Below, piece after piece: positions 63,820-64,000 of a stretch of DNA of 64,000 bases. Each line of letters begins with the position of its first letter. The first letter of the stretch is position 1. The stretch spans positions 930,001 through 994,000 of the forward strand of contig CAWCDJ010000001.1 in assembly GCA_963794265.1 (NCBI GenBank), in the 5' to 3' direction. Below the pieces are notes generated by a model. The model was not told the DNA's origin and ran no database searches. It saw only the letters and a program-made list of their open reading frames with translations. This stretch comes from CAWCDJ01 sp963794265. Lineage in GTDB: Bacteria > Acidobacteriota > Terriglobia > Bryobacterales > Bryobacteraceae. The position numbers were made by a program, and so were the translations under genes.

Positions 63820-64000
63820 TTCTTCCTCTAACTCGTTGGATGCCCGGAGCTCGGTCGAGACCGTAAAGACCTGTAAGCGCGCCCGGGCTCGTTCGGGCGG
63901 ATCCGGCGACTGGCCTCCGGACGGATTTCACGCCCGCCGGGGCTGTGGAAGACCCCTGAATCCTGCAAAACACCCCACTTTAGGCCCATTACTGTTCATT

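Overview
The window is 64 kb of GC-rich bacterial chromosome, almost fully coding, with no rRNA, tRNA, CRISPR array, prophage or plasmid signature that I could find. The gene style suggests an acidobacterium of the Solibacter/Bryobacter type: many secreted, twin-arginine-leader sugar enzymes, a two-component-regulator-propeller hybrid kinase, a Ser/Thr kinase with PEGA domains, class 1B dihydroorotate dehydrogenase, MbfA-type iron exporter, and short palindromic repeats in gaps. This placement is inference from gene content; no marker rRNA is present.

Layout. 2-8838: end of a TolC-like efflux protein, a PAS hybrid histidine kinase, then a minus-strand run of alanine dehydrogenase, acyl-CoA dehydrogenase, an outer-membrane lipoprotein-sorting-like protein and glutamine cyclotransferase, plus a HEAT protein. 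8916-15973: glycosyltransferase and glycoside hydrolases, a PQQ dehydrogenase with its own cytochrome c domain, and a DUF362 protein coupled to a GH1-like enzyme. 16282-19386: yebC-ruvC followed by two secreted proteins. 19390-23154: DUF4097 lipoprotein, GH42 beta-galactosidase and a small secreted protein. 23197-28749: a tightly coupled minus-strand operon of sensor kinase, REC-HPt-REC regulator, HEAT protein and membrane glycosyltransferase. 29065-39415: Ser/Thr kinase, B12-type radical SAM enzyme, class A beta-lactamase-like protein, a divergent membrane pyrophosphatase with a clear promoter, double cyclophilin, TMEM175-like channel and a Gfo/Idh/MocA oxidoreductase.

39532-46856 is a complete cytochrome c maturation operon (ccmE, F, H-like, I-like, a secreted beta-domain protein, A, B, C, D). 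Its CcmE carries Cys in place of the heme-binding His. A REP-associated tyrosine transposase (RAYT) sits between ccmB and ccmC, bracketed by two perfect inverted copies of a 26-bp GTAG-headed palindrome; related palindromes lie behind the pyrophosphatase gene at 36237-36302. The cytochrome c operon fits with the PQQ/cytochrome c dehydrogenase encoded at 11494-13254.

46846-64000: pyrD coupled to an alkaline-phosphatase-fold protein whose metal-ligand motifs look degraded, a RodZ-like HTH protein, an FlK-like thioesterase with a sugar isomerase, a 1165-residue propeller hybrid kinase, an operon joining a macrodomain protein to an MbfA iron exporter, more Tat-type sugar enzymes, an LssY_C protein, a HAD hydrolase flanked by dispersed repeats, and two tandem Tyr/Gly/His-rich small secreted proteins. 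The best leads for new biology are the RAYT/REP unit embedded in and coupled to the ccm operon, the kinase-regulator-HEAT-glycosyltransferase operon with degenerate HPt and DxD motifs, and the macrodomain-iron exporter pair.
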